From contig NZ_KB902185.1 in the NCBI RefSeq assembly GCF_000379425.1, forward strand, positions 1 through 64,000: 64,000 nt of DNA, given 5' to 3'. The DNA is from Corynebacterium lubricantis DSM 45231 (GTDB lineage: Bacteria > Actinomycetota > Actinomycetes > Mycobacteriales > Mycobacteriaceae). Shown here in pieces: positions 1 to 8,589 of this stretch. The stretch's first letter is position 1, and every line of letters starts with the position of its first letter. A model generated the notes under the pieces. It did not search any database. It was not told the origin of the DNA and worked only from the letters and a program-made list of their open reading frames with translations. The translations under genes and the position numbers were made by a program.

Positions 1-189
1 CCTGACCGTGATTCGGTGGTCCGGTTGGTCGGGGCAGTGCTGGCTGAGCAGCATGAGGACTGGATGCAGCAGCGTCGGTACATGCCTCTGGCGATGCTGT
101 CCTCGACGGCGGAGATGCTGGCGAAGGCCCGGGCAGCTGACGGCGTCGGCGTCGTTGTCGGTGACGGTCAGGAGGCTCTGGTGGCGTAA
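1..189 (+). CDS. IS256-family transposase, C-terminal fragment (cut by window edge)
   Basis: Frame 1 reads without a stop for 62 codons and begins PDRDSVVRLVGAVLAEQHED, the usual tail of IS256 (Mutator-type) DDE transposases, where a conserved RDxxxRLxGAxLxEQxxEW segment lies close to the C-terminus. The catalytic DDE residues lie upstream of the window. The start is not visible, so intactness cannot be judged. Downstream lies the IS terminus and then a gene the element has cut into. Confidence 0.75.
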   Translation, partial: PDRDSVVRLVGAVLAEQHEDWMQQRRYMPLAMLSSTAEMLAKARAADGVGVVVGDGQEALVA

Positions 190-265
190 GGAATCCTGTT
201 CCGTCAGCGGTCAGTTCATCGCTGAGTCAACCGCTGGCGGATACACCACTCAAAAGGACTTGACC
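1..265 (+). mobile_element. 3' end of an IS256-family insertion sequence
   Basis: Right-hand end of an IS256-type element. It holds the last 62 codons of the transposase (stop at 187-189) and about 75 bp of non-coding terminus. The right boundary is placed at about 265 because from about 267 the DNA reads in frame as an Abi_2-family protein. The left end lies outside the window, so the terminal inverted repeat and target duplication cannot be checked. The family assignment rests on the transposase tail. Confidence 0.7.
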
Positions 266-287
266 ACTTGAGCTGTACGCATTTGAT
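260..287 (+). promoter_or_regulatory. possible IS-borne -35 forming a hybrid promoter
   Basis: TTGACC (260-265) at the outer edge of the IS is followed after 16 nt by TTTGAT (282-287), which matches TATAAT at four of six positions. IS256 elements are known to carry outward-facing -35 boxes that make hybrid promoters with flanking DNA. Such a promoter would transcribe the truncated Abi gene. This is an inference from sequence only. Confidence 0.4.
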
Positions 288-974
288 GCCAAACTGCGTA
301 CGCACGTCATGAGATTTGCTCACTCAATTGAAGTTTGGTTGCGAGCTGCGCTCGCAAATACCATCGCCGAAGAACATGGGCCGATGGGGTACTTGGATAA
401 GCGTATCTACGTAAGTGAGATAGGGTTCTACAAAGATCGTGACAAGTTGGACGAAATGCTGGGGCCGAGCTCGCCCGAGCAATTTGTTCAAGCATTCAGA
501 GAAAAATACGAAGACAAGAGACCACCGATTTGGATGGCCACCGAGCTGATGAGCCTCGGACTTCTGTCAAAGTGGTACGAAAACCTCAAAGAGGATCGCC
601 TCCGTAAAGCGATTTCGATGCAAGCTGGGCTACAGCCACCAGTATTGACCAGTTTTCTCAGGCTTTTCTCGGTGCTCCGAAATGGCGCAGCACACCATTC
701 ACGTATCTGGAATCGTCATACGTCTCTTCGAGTTGTGGAAGTTCGTAGCCCGCCAGAGCTGCTTAGAAACTCTTTAGACCAAGCGAACCCAGCCAAGATC
801 CAATATGTACTTGCTATCGCCGCCTTCATCGTGCAAAAAGTAGACCCGACATCGGATAGCGTCACCAGTCTTCGAGATCATCTGCTTACGGCAAAAGACG
901 AATGGTTGGCCGAGATGGATTTCCCAAAGGATTTCGAGCTCGATCCCCTTTGGAACCCAAAAGCCAGACCCTAA
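264..974 (+). pseudogene. Abi_2 (AbiD/AbiF-like) abortive-infection gene truncated by the IS
   Basis: The frame is open from 264 and reads LELYAFDAKLR then IEVWLRAAL, matching the N-terminal half of Abi_2 proteins (LYxFDxxLRxLLLxAxExIEVxLR). Later comes RNGAAHHSRIWNR, the family signature and an Rx4H motif typical of HEPN RNase folds. About 70-80 N-terminal residues expected in the family are replaced by IS sequence. ATG 309 would still give a 221-residue product carrying the HEPN motif, but it has no Shine-Dalgarno. Abi_2 proteins give phage abortive infection in lactococci. The 3' end overlaps the end of nadS by 4 nt on the other strand. Probably inactive, although a shortened protein is possible. 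Confidence 0.7.
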
Positions 975-2086
975 CCTAACCCGCGCACCGCTGCCACCGT
1001 ATCGACAACCGCACGCGCCGCCGCCGAAGCTTCCTCCTCGGTCGTCGACGGCGAAAACGTGAACCGCACCGCCGTGCGCGCCAGATCCTCCGGGATACCG
1101 ATGGCCAGCAAGACAGGGGAGGCGTCCTCGGAATCCGCGTCGCAGGCAGAGCCCGACGAGCACATGATCCCGCGTTCCTCCAGCTCGAGCAGCACGGCCT
1201 CGCCGCCCACACCCTCGAACACGAAGGAGGCCGAACCGGGCACGCGCTCGGTCGGATGCCCCGTCAGCCGCGCGCCGGGAACACTATTTAATACAGTGTG
1301 TACAAATTTGTCGCGAAGCTGGGTTGTGCGCAGGTGATCGTCGTGAAGCGAAAGACGCAGCGCCGTGGCGAGCGCGACGGCACCTGCGACATTTTCGGTG
1401 CCGCTGCGCGCGCCGCGTTCCTGGCCGCCGCCGTGCAGGACTGGCTCGAGCGCGACGGGGCCGCGGACCCAGAGCACGCCGATGCCCTTCGGCGCGCCGA
1501 GCTTGTGGCCGGAGAGGCTGAGCGCGTCGATGCCGAGCTCGCGGACGTTGATATCCACCCAGCCGGCGGCCTGGACGGCGTCGGTGTGAAAGGGCACGTC
1601 GGAGGCGAGCTCGCGGATCGGCTGGATCGTGCCGATCTCGTTGTTCGCGAAATGGATGCTGACCAGCGTCGTATCCGGGCGCAGCACCGCCTCAAGCGCG
1701 GCTGGCGTGATGCGGCCGAACTCGTCGGGCTCGGCGAATGAGACCTCGAAGTCGTGGAATCGCACGAGGTAATCCACCGATTCCAGCACGGCGGCGTGCT
1801 CGAGGCGCGTGGTCACGATGTGTTTGCCGCGCGGATTCGCCAGCGCCATGCCCTTGATGGCGAGGTTGTCAGCCTCGGTGCCGCCGGAGGTAAAGATGAT
1901 CTCCGACGCGCGCGCCCCCAGCGACTCCGCGACCGACTTCCGCGCCGCCTTGAGCCCCGCGGCGGCCTCCGCGCCGACCCGGTGGCGCGACGACGGGTTG
2001 CCGAATCCGCTGGTCAGGTACGGCCACATCGCCTCAATCGCTTCACGACGAGGCGCCGTCGTCGCCGCATTATCCAGGTAAATCAT
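971..2086 (-). CDS. nadS: cysteine desulfurase NadS (NifS/IscS family)
   Basis: PLP-dependent class V aminotransferase-fold enzyme of 371 residues that takes sulfur from cysteine. Visible are the N-terminal YLDNAATT, the PLP-lysine segment SLSGHKLGAPKG and the active-site cysteine loop CSSGSACDADSEDASPVL. It is the last gene of ndnR-nadA-nadC-nadS, and its ATG directly follows the nadC stop. In C. glutamicum the same operon exists and NadS is thought to supply sulfur for the [4Fe-4S] cluster of NadA, so that role is inferred here over a general IscS role. Length is normal for the family. Confidence 0.9.
   Translation of the reverse strand: MIYLDNAATTAPRREAIEAMWPYLTSGFGNPSSRHRVGAEAAAGLKAARKSVAESLGARASEIIFTSGGTEADNLAIKGMALANPRGKHIVTTRLEHAAVLESVDYLVRFHDFEVSFAEPDEFGRITPAALEAVLRPDTTLVSIHFANNEIGTIQPIRELASDVPFHTDAVQAAGWVDINVRELGIDALSLSGHKLGAPKGIGVLWVRGPVALEPVLHGGGQERGARSGTENVAGAVALATALRLSLHDDHLRTTQLRDKFVHTVLNSVPGARLTGHPTERVPGSASFVFEGVGGEAVLLELEERGIMCSSGSACDADSEDASPVLLAIGIPEDLARTAVRFTFSPSTTEEEASAAARAVVDTVAAVRGLG
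1338..1350 (+). repeat. dispersed 13-mer TCGTCGTRAAGCG, copy 1
   Basis: Exact copy (R=G) lying inside nadS. On the nadS coding strand it is read as the reverse complement, within codons for Leu-His-Asp-Asp. See the finding on this motif. Confidence 0.6.
2039..2051 (-). repeat. dispersed 13-mer TCGTCGTRAAGCG, copy 2
   Basis: Exact copy (R=G) in minus-strand orientation near the 5' end of nadS, in a different reading frame from copy 1. Confidence 0.6.
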
Positions 2087-2917
2087 CTAGTGGAAATCCA
2101 GGCCCAGGTCGAGCGCGCGGACCGAGTGGGTGAGAGCGCCGACCGAAATTAGGTCCACACCCGTTGCCGCGACCTCGGGGATGGTTTCGAGGGTGATGCC
2201 GCCGCTGGCGTCAACGAGTGCACGGCCGTTGACGAGCGCGACACCTTCGCGCAGTTCTTCGATGCTGAAATTATCCAGCATGATGGTGTCCACACCCGCG
2301 GCGAGCACGGGTTCGATCTGGTCCATCCGGTCGACCTCGACCTCGATGTGGGTGGTGTGCGGGACGCGCTCGCGCATCGCTCTCAGCGCCGTGGTGATGT
2401 CGGCGCCCACGGCCGCGAGGTGGTTGTCCTTGACCAGGATGGCGTCGGAAAGTGAGGAGCGGTGGTTGTGTCCGCCGCCGTCGCGTACCGCCTGGCGCTC
2501 GAGTAAGCGCAGGCCGGGGGTGGTTTTGCGGGTATCGGCGATGCGGGTGCCGTTAGCCGCCGCGACGTAGCGCGCGGTCTGGGTGGCGATGCCGGACATG
2601 CGCTGCACGAAATTCAGCGCGATGCGCTCGGCGCGCAGGATGGAGCGCGCGGAACCCTCGATGGTGGCCAGGGACTGGCCCTTGTCGAAGGCCTCGCCGT
2701 CTGCGATGTGCAGCTCGACGGTGACGGTCGGGTCCACGAGCGCGAAGGTGGTGGTCAGCAGCTGTACGCCACTAAACGTGCCGAGTTCGCGGGCAGAGAG
2801 TTCTGCGCGCGCCTGGGCGTCGGCGGGTACGAGGGCTTCGGTGGTGATGTCTCCCCAGGGCGCGTCCTCGCTAAGAGCCGAGCCGACGAGGCGCTCGATG
2901 GTGCGGTGATCGATCAT
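2087..2917 (-). CDS. nadC: quinolinate phosphoribosyltransferase (nicotinate-nucleotide pyrophosphorylase)
   Basis: Converts quinolinate and PRPP to nicotinate mononucleotide, CO2 and PPi, the entry of de novo NAD synthesis into the common route. The 276 residues show the family landmarks RMSGIATQTARYV, TRKTTPGLRLLERQAVRDGGG with the following HNHR, DNHL, and the barrel-end segments VEVDRMD and IMLDNF. Length is typical. It starts with ATG, 9 bp after the nadA stop, and its stop abuts the nadS ATG, so the genes are almost certainly co-transcribed. Confidence 0.95.
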   Translation of the reverse strand: MIDHRTIERLVGSALSEDAPWGDITTEALVPADAQARAELSARELGTFSGVQLLTTTFALVDPTVTVELHIADGEAFDKGQSLATIEGSARSILRAERIALNFVQRMSGIATQTARYVAAANGTRIADTRKTTPGLRLLERQAVRDGGGHNHRSSLSDAILVKDNHLAAVGADITTALRAMRERVPHTTHIEVEVDRMDQIEPVLAAGVDTIMLDNFSIEELREGVALVNGRALVDASGGITLETIPEVAATGVDLISVGALTHSVRALDLGLDFH

Positions 2918-2926
2918 GTTCTTTCC

Positions 2927-4216
2927 TTACTTCTGAGCCTGCGAACTCGGCGCGACGGACAACATCCGCTCGAGGGCGACGGTGGCGGGTGCGGCGACGG
3001 AATCGTCGACAGTAATCTGGTTGATCACGCGGCCCTCAACCAGTTCCTCGAGCACCCACGCGAGGTAGCCGGGGTGAATACGATACATCGTCGAGCAGGG
3101 GCAAATCACCGGGTCGAGGCAGAAAATGGTGTGCTCCGGGTACTGCGCGGCGAGGCGCTGCACCAGGTTAATTTCGGTGCCGATAGCAAAGGTCGAGCCC
3201 GCGGGCGCGGCCTGGATCGCCTTGACAATGAAGTCGGTCGAACCGGCGGAATCTGCGGCGTCGACGACCTGCATCGGGCACTCGGGGTGCACAATCACGT
3301 GCACATCGGGGTGCTCGGCGCGCGCCTTCTCAATCTGCTCGACGGTAAAACGCTTGTGCACGGAGCAAAAACCGTGCCACAGCAGCACCTTGCCATTTTG
3401 CAGCTCAGCCTCGGTGTTGCCGCCGAGCGGTTTGCGAGGATTCCACATCGGCATCTGGTCCAGCGAAATGCCCATCGCCTTCGCCGTGTTGCGCCCCAGG
3501 TGCTGATCCGGGAAAAACAGCACCCGCTGCCCGCGCTCAAAAGCCCACTCAAGCACGGCAGATGCGTTCGACGAAGTGCAAACAATACCGCCATGCTTGC
3601 CGACGAAGCCCTTCAACGCAGCAGACGAATTCATGTAGGTTACCGGAATCACCGGCACGCGGCCCTGCTCGTCAGCCTCGGTGCCGTAGATCTCCTCGAG
3701 TTGCTCCCAGCATTCCTCGACGGATTCGAGATCCGCCATATCCGCCATGGAACAGCCAGCGGCCAGGTTTGGCAGGATCACGGACTGCTCGTCGGTGGAG
3801 AGGAGATCAGCGGTTTCGGCCATGAAGTGCACACCGCAGAACACGATGGCTTCGGCCTCGGGCTTCGACTTTGCGGCGCGTGCGAGCTGGAAGGAATCGC
3901 CGACGAAATCGGCGTGCTGGATTACCTCGTCGCGCTGGTAAAAGTGGCCCAGGATGACCACTTTGTCGCCGAGGGTTTCTTTTGCAGCCCGAATTCGTTC
4001 GTGGAGTTCCTCCTCGGATGCGTCTTGGTACTGCTTCGGTAGCACCTGTTGGCGCGGTGTGCTCAGTGGCAACGGATCCGAGAGAGACGCACCTGGGCCG
4101 TAGCTTTGTGGGGCGCTCGGGTCGTCGAGAAGCCAAGGCCCGTCCTTGAGCTCTGGGGAGCAGGAGGCAGCATCTTGCTGGAGCAGGTGGTCGACGGAAG
4201 CATCGGTGATGGTCAT
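2927..4216 (-). CDS. nadA: quinolinate synthase A
   Basis: [4Fe-4S] enzyme condensing iminoaspartate with dihydroxyacetone phosphate to quinolinate. Three cysteine segments expected to hold the cluster are visible: LAAGCSMADM, HPECPMQVVD and LDPVICPCSTM. The 429 residues include an N-terminal extension of about 75 residues before the catalytic core, which begins near ILGHFYQRDEV; an extended N-terminus is usual in actinobacteria. The start lies 3 bp after the ndnR stop. No nadB (L-aspartate oxidase) is present in the operon, as in C. glutamicum, so the source of iminoaspartate is open. Confidence 0.95.
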   Translation of the reverse strand: MTITDASVDHLLQQDAASCSPELKDGPWLLDDPSAPQSYGPGASLSDPLPLSTPRQQVLPKQYQDASEEELHERIRAAKETLGDKVVILGHFYQRDEVIQHADFVGDSFQLARAAKSKPEAEAIVFCGVHFMAETADLLSTDEQSVILPNLAAGCSMADMADLESVEECWEQLEEIYGTEADEQGRVPVIPVTYMNSSAALKGFVGKHGGIVCTSSNASAVLEWAFERGQRVLFFPDQHLGRNTAKAMGISLDQMPMWNPRKPLGGNTEAELQNGKVLLWHGFCSVHKRFTVEQIEKARAEHPDVHVIVHPECPMQVVDAADSAGSTDFIVKAIQAAPAGSTFAIGTEINLVQRLAAQYPEHTIFCLDPVICPCSTMYRIHPGYLAWVLEELVEGRVINQITVDDSVAAPATVALERMLSVAPSSQAQK

Positions 4217-4219
4217 TTT

Positions 4220-4864
4220 CTAATCTTTCGTTTGTGGGTGCGTGGCGAAGCGATACAGCTTGGGTGGTCTGTGCGGGGTGCCGCTGACGACTTCGCCGGT
4301 GTCGATGAGATCCGGAGAGGTGGCCACGGATCTTCGGAAGTTGGCGGCATCGAGCTTGTGACCTAGCACCGCTTCGTGGACGCCGCGCAGCTGCGCGATG
4401 GTGAAGGTGTCGCCGAGGAAGCGGTGCGCGATATCGGCGTAGCCCATCTTCGTGCGCAGCCGCTCGAGCGCGTAGTCGACGATCTGGTTGTGGTCGAAGG
4501 CGAGTCCGGGCAGGTGGTCAGCGGGGAACCACTGGACGTTTTCTTCCGGCTCGGCGCGCTCAACCTCGCTGGCGCGCACGAGCGCCCAATAGACCACCGA
4601 GACGACGCGGCCGGTGGGCGAGCGGTCGACGCCGCCGAAAGTGTAGAGCTGCTCGAGGTAACTGGGGCGCAGACCGGTGGTCTCGCCGAGTGTGCGGGCT
4701 GCGGCGGCCTCGAGCTCCTCGTTTGCGGGGAGCCAGCCGCCGGGCAGTGCCCACTGACCCAGCTGCGGCTCGCGGGTGCGCAGGACAAAAGGAGTCCAGA
4801 GCGATGGCATCCCGGCATCATCCTGGCGCAGCGAAAAGATCACCGTAGATACAGCCACTTTCAC
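4220..4864 (-). CDS. ndnR: NrtR/NdnR-family Nudix transcriptional repressor of NAD synthesis
   Basis: 214 residues: an N-terminal Nudix domain (about 5-140) and a C-terminal winged-helix part with the NrtR-type segment FTIAQLRGVHEAVLG and NFRRSV. The Nudix box is degenerate: after PGGW the REUXEE core reads RTLGETTG, as in NrtR proteins that bind ADP-ribose or NAD but do not hydrolyse. In C. glutamicum NdnR represses its own ndnR-nadA-nadC-nadS operon in response to NAD. The GTG start is supported by a purine-rich AAGGGGG just upstream. It is the first gene of the operon here. Confidence 0.85.
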   Translation of the reverse strand: MKVAVSTVIFSLRQDDAGMPSLWTPFVLRTREPQLGQWALPGGWLPANEELEAAAARTLGETTGLRPSYLEQLYTFGGVDRSPTGRVVSVVYWALVRASEVERAEPEENVQWFPADHLPGLAFDHNQIVDYALERLRTKMGYADIAHRFLGDTFTIAQLRGVHEAVLGHKLDAANFRRSVATSPDLIDTGEVVSGTPHRPPKLYRFATHPQTKD

Positions 4865-4912
4865 GTCCGCCCCCTTAAGGTCAGTTCGACTTTATGTTGT
4901 GGGTCACCTTAC

Positions 4913-4925
4913 AGTCATGATGACT
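4913..4925. promoter_or_regulatory. candidate NdnR operator
   Basis: Perfect inverted repeat AGTCAT-G-ATGACT, 49-61 bp upstream of the ndnR start. Its position suits autoregulation of the NAD operon by NdnR. I did not match it to a published consensus, so the assignment is from position and symmetry only. Confidence 0.45.
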
Positions 4926-5082
4926 CAAAGGAAAGGGGCGGGGGTAAAGCGCCTGACTTGGAGGGTCAAAATTGGGCGAGCAATTTTCGAAGATTGTTCG
5001 AAAGGATGAGGGCCGGTGTCGCGCACAGAAATTATCGTGCAGCTAAACACAGCAAGTTTGTGAGTCGAGAAAGGCTTAAGAA

Positions 5083-5976
5083 GTGAATAAGAAGTTGGCC
5101 GGGTTAGTGGGTGCTTTCGCTTTGGCGATGGGGTTGAGTGCATGTGGAGCAAATGAAGAGACTGGACAGCAGGTCGCGGCCCCGTCCACGACAGCTACTT
5201 CACCGCAGGCGCCGGAAAAGATCTATAGCGTTGGCGACAAAATTCCGATTACATGCTTTTCACATCTTCCGTGCGATGGGGACCTCAAGATCACATCGAT
5301 GGTGATGAGCGACGAGTGTAAGCAAGGATATGACGATTATGGCTTTGGTGTACCAGAGCTGGAAGAAGGCCAAACCTATCTTCAGATTGAGGGAGAATTT
5401 GAGTTAAGGACCGGTGAGAACGGGTGGACGATGTTAGAGGATCCCAGCATCATTGACGGAGAGGGGTTCACTCAACTTCCTAGTTCCGCTGTTTATTGCC
5501 GTGAAGAGGCTGACTATGAAATGTGGAGCACGACCCTCGATGTTGGACAAAAGTCAAGGAACTACGGTGCTTGGATCGTGCCAGAAGACGCAACCCACAT
5601 GCTCATCCATGATGTGAAGATTGAGCTTCCGGAAAATGACGAAGCAACTGAGCTGGCGGTTGAAAATGTGACGTCGAGCACCTTCGTTGAGGAGGCTTTA
5701 GAGGAAGCGACTTTTCCAAGCCCGGCATCCGAAACTGCAACGGAAGTAAAAACAACTTTTGAGGCTTGTTGGGAGCTGGAAGCGGCGCTGATGTCTGATG
5801 GTTCGATTATTTACGATCCGGTGAATTGCAGTTCTGAAAAGCTAGCAGAGCTTTATGGGGGCGCAACGACTACAGAGGTGCGCGAGCCGTCCCCCTGGGT
5901 GCAGGGACAGATTGACTGGACGGAATGCCTCGAGCAAGGCAATAGCGAAGATCAGTGCAGAGAAATCCTGAACTAG
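5083..5976 (+). CDS. secreted lipoprotein of unknown function
   Basis: 297 residues with a classical lipoprotein signal: basic MNKK, a hydrophobic stretch, and lipobox LSAC with Cys21 as the lipidation site. The mature part starts with a Ser/Thr/Pro linker and is acidic, with several cysteines (for example ITCFSHLPCDGD) that could form disulfides. The GTG start is preceded by AAAGG at 8 nt spacing. I do not recognise a domain. It stands alone between the NAD operon and a DMT transporter; a stem-loop follows its stop. Confidence 0.7.
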   Translation: MNKKLAGLVGAFALAMGLSACGANEETGQQVAAPSTTATSPQAPEKIYSVGDKIPITCFSHLPCDGDLKITSMVMSDECKQGYDDYGFGVPELEEGQTYLQIEGEFELRTGENGWTMLEDPSIIDGEGFTQLPSSAVYCREEADYEMWSTTLDVGQKSRNYGAWIVPEDATHMLIHDVKIELPENDEATELAVENVTSSTFVEEALEEATFPSPASETATEVKTTFEACWELEAALMSDGSIIYDPVNCSSEKLAELYGGATTTEVREPSPWVQGQIDWTECLEQGNSEDQCREILN

Positions 5977-5988
5977 AAAACGCGGCCG

Positions 5989-6020
5989 AGATTCCTTACT
6001 TGAGGAACTCAAGCGAATCT
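5989..6020 (+). terminator. possible terminator stem-loop after the lipoprotein gene
   Basis: AGATTC pairs with GAATCT outside an inner perfect stem CTTGAG-GAA-CTCAAG. There is no T-run after it, so intrinsic termination is uncertain. Confidence 0.4.
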
Positions 6021-6065
6021 AAGGGCGGCCTCTGTCTGCTTGCAATGTAAGACTACTATGGCGCC

Positions 6066-6992
6066 ATGCTTGCGATGCTTATGGGAGTGGGAATCGGTGC
6101 CTTGATGCCGATTCAGACCTCGGTGAACAATCGACTGCGGATGTCGGTTGGTGCGCCGCTGATGGCGTCGTTTATTTCGTTTTTGGTGGGCACGATCGCA
6201 CTGGTCGCCGCGTCCTGGGTGACCACCGGCCGACCTGTGCCGGACTTTTCGCTGACGGCCGGCGAGCCCTGGTGGATTTTCACCGGTGGCGCGCTCGGCG
6301 TGGTGGTGCTGACCGGCAATATCCTGCTGTTTCCTCGGGTCGGCAGCGTGCAGACGGTGATTTTGCCGCTCAGTGGCCAGATCTTTATGGGCCTAGCGAT
6401 CGACTCGTTCGGACTTTTCGGGGCGCCTCATATTCCGCTGACGTGGGTGCGATTCTTCGGTGCCGTGGCGGTGCTGCTCGGTGCGTTTGCGGCGGTGGGG
6501 GTGTTCGGTCGTCGTGAAGCTGCGGGTGGTGGCGAACGGGGGGCTTCGGTGTGGCTGTGGCGCGCGTTCGGCCTGGTCATGGGCGCGTGCGCGGCGACGC
6601 AGGTCTCGGTCAACGGACGGCTGGGCACCGTGCTGGGATCGCCGGTGCAGGCGGCCTTGGTTTCGTTCGCGGTGGGTACGTCGGTGCTGTTTCTGCTGCT
6701 TCTGCTCACACGCACCCCGTGGCGCGGCCTAGGCGGCGCGGGTGAGAAAAACCCCTGGTGGATGTGGATGGGTGGCGTGCTCGGGGCGACCGTTATCTTT
6801 GGCACGGCGTTTTTGGGGCCAATCGTCGGCACGGGCATGACTGTGGTGCTGATGCTGTTGGGCATGATGGTCTCGAGCCTGCTCATTGACCAGTTGGGGC
6901 TGTTCGGCGGTGCCAAGCGCAGGGTTACACCAATCCAGATCATCGGCATCCTGGTCATTGTTGCGGGCGTGGCGATGATCCGGCTGGTGTAG
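6066..6992 (+). CDS. DMT-superfamily transporter with two DUF606 (YdcZ-type) halves
   Basis: 308-residue inner-membrane protein with about ten hydrophobic helices and a clear internal duplication. GALMPIQTSVNNRL near residue 12 reappears as GACAATQVSVNGRL near residue 175, each starting a five-helix DUF606 unit. The substrate is unknown. A -10-like TACTAT (6054-6059) ends 6 nt before the ATG, suggesting a leaderless mRNA. Most YdcZ proteins are single-unit, so this is the fused form common in actinobacteria. Confidence 0.8.
   Translation: MLAMLMGVGIGALMPIQTSVNNRLRMSVGAPLMASFISFLVGTIALVAASWVTTGRPVPDFSLTAGEPWWIFTGGALGVVVLTGNILLFPRVGSVQTVILPLSGQIFMGLAIDSFGLFGAPHIPLTWVRFFGAVAVLLGAFAAVGVFGRREAAGGGERGASVWLWRAFGLVMGACAATQVSVNGRLGTVLGSPVQAALVSFAVGTSVLFLLLLLTRTPWRGLGGAGEKNPWWMWMGGVLGATVIFGTAFLGPIVGTGMTVVLMLLGMMVSSLLIDQLGLFGGAKRRVTPIQIIGILVIVAGVAMIRLV
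6509..6521 (+). repeat. near copy of the dispersed 13-mer (TCGTCGTGAAGCT)
   Basis: One-base variant (final G replaced by T) inside the DMT transporter gene. It keeps the 12-base core TCGTCGTRAAGC. Confidence 0.4.
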
Positions 6993-7012
6993 GCGCTGGA
7001 AACGAAGTTTTA

Positions 7013-7040
7013 CCCTGGCAGCTTTACGCAGCTGGCAGGG
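7013..7040 (-). terminator. possible terminator at the phoD 3' end
   Basis: CCCTGGCAGCT and AGCTGGCAGGG form an 11-bp stem with one G-G mismatch around the phoD stop codon. On the minus strand it is followed by TAAAACTT. Convergent with the DMT gene. Weak because it overlaps coding sequence. Confidence 0.35.
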
Positions 7041-8589
7041 TCTTGGTGTACAGGATGTTTCCCAGCGTGGTGATGATGCGGACGGTGAATTCCTTAGTTT
7101 CGGCGTTAATGTCCACCTCGCCGAAATGCTGAATCTCGGAGAGCGGGGATTCGCTGACGTAGCTCGGGCCGTGGACGAAATCTACGCGTGGGCCAAAGGT
7201 GGGATCCATCTCGTTCGGGCCAAAGCCGCCTGCGTTGAGTGGGCCTGCGACGAACTCCCAAAACGGCGAGAAGTCCTGGAACGCTGCGCGGTCAGGGTGG
7301 TATTCGTGTGCGGCGGCGTAGTGCACGTCGCCGGTGAGCCACACAATATTGTCCACGTTCTTGATCGCAGAGAGCACCGCAGCGAGTTCGACCTCGCGGC
7401 CGACAGGTGCGCCCGGAGTGCCGGAGGAGACACCTTCCTGGAAATCACCGTCGGGAATGATGATGCCCAGTGGCAGGTCGTTGGCGATGACCTTCCACAC
7501 GGCGGTCGAATTTTTCACTCCATTGATTAACCACTCGCGCTGCTGATCTCCGAGGATCCAGCCGCCCTCGGTGGTGCCAGCGTGGTGCTTGTCGTTGGCG
7601 TCCTTATAGGTACGCATGTCCAGGACGAAAACATCGAGCAATGGGCCGTAGGAAATCTTGCGGTAGATGCGGCCATCCACGGCGAGATCGTTGTCGATTG
7701 GCTGCCACTCCTGAAATGCCTGGTGGGACCGAGCGGAGAGTACGTTGACATCGCGTTCGGTGTAGCGCTCGTCGTCTAGTATTTCTCCTGGATACCAGTT
7801 ATTCGTTGTTTCGTGGTCGTCCCACTGCACGATCTGCGGGACCTGCGCGTTGAAAGCGCGATAGTTATCGTCGAGCAGGTTATAGGCGTACTGCCCGCGG
7901 AATTCGTCGAGAGTTTCTGCGACCTTGGATTTCGCTTCGCTAGTGATGTTGTGCCAGATCTGTCCGTCGGGAAGCGTGACTGATTTCTCGATGGGGTTGT
8001 CGGCGTAGACCACGTCGCCAGAGTGGAGGAAGAAGTGCGGATGGCGGGCAGCCATGGCGGAGAAGCCGATCATGCCGCCGATCTCTGGGTTGATGCCAAA
8101 GCCCTGTCCCGCTACGTCGGCCGACCAGTGGAAGCGAATGTCCTGCGCCTGAGTCGGAGCGGTGCGGAAGACACCAACAATTGATTCCGATGTCCGGCCC
8201 GTTGCCGCGTCCTCGAGGTGCACGCGGTAGTGCACGTCCTGACCTGGTTCCAGACCGGTGAGGCGGACGGAGCCAGTTCCGTCGGTCTCAGGGGTAAGGA
8301 GTTGATGCGAGCGGAATTCTCGCGCGTTACGGAAATTGTCGGTCGCGGACGTTGTCACGACCATGCGCGACGGCCGGTCGCCGCGGGTCCAAATGAGGCC
8401 GCCGTCGGTGCGCATATCGCCGGAAGCGATACCGTGGGTGATTTTCGGACGATCGGGGAGAAGTCCGCCGAAACTCGATCCGGAGGAAGAACTAGAAGAA
8501 GAGGAAAGCGCGTTGGCGGAGGAAGGGATCGCGAGGCCAGCTACGGTGAGGCCAGCTGCGGTGATGAAGGAACGACGGGACAATGCCAT
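7024..8589 (-). CDS. phoD: alkaline phosphatase D, Tat-secreted
   Basis: 521-residue extracellular phosphodiesterase/phosphatase of the PhoD family. The N-terminus has a twin-arginine signal (SRRSFITAAGLTVAG, ending near SANA), then a PhoD N-terminal beta domain (about 45-145) and a metallophosphatase core with HWSADVAG, FLHSGDVVYAD, WDDHETTNNW and WLTGDVHYAA. These supply the metal-binding Asp/His residues. Family enzymes bind Fe/Ca and are exported folded, which fits the Tat signal. In C. glutamicum PhoD-type enzymes respond to phosphate starvation; no clear pho-type site was identified here. Confidence 0.9.
   Translation of the reverse strand: MALSRRSFITAAGLTVAGLAIPSSANALSSSSSSSSGSSFGGLLPDRPKITHGIASGDMRTDGGLIWTRGDRPSRMVVTTSATDNFRNAREFRSHQLLTPETDGTGSVRLTGLEPGQDVHYRVHLEDAATGRTSESIVGVFRTAPTQAQDIRFHWSADVAGQGFGINPEIGGMIGFSAMAARHPHFFLHSGDVVYADNPIEKSVTLPDGQIWHNITSEAKSKVAETLDEFRGQYAYNLLDDNYRAFNAQVPQIVQWDDHETTNNWYPGEILDDERYTERDVNVLSARSHQAFQEWQPIDNDLAVDGRIYRKISYGPLLDVFVLDMRTYKDANDKHHAGTTEGGWILGDQQREWLINGVKNSTAVWKVIANDLPLGIIIPDGDFQEGVSSGTPGAPVGREVELAAVLSAIKNVDNIVWLTGDVHYAAAHEYHPDRAAFQDFSPFWEFVAGPLNAGGFGPNEMDPTFGPRVDFVHGPSYVSESPLSEIQHFGEVDINAETKEFTVRIITTLGNILYTKTLPAA

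Noticed and set aside
2708-4042. 444-codon open frame antisense to nadA/nadC
   Set aside because: It overlaps two clear NAD genes on the other strand, and its His/Val/Leu-rich composition is that of a shadow frame.
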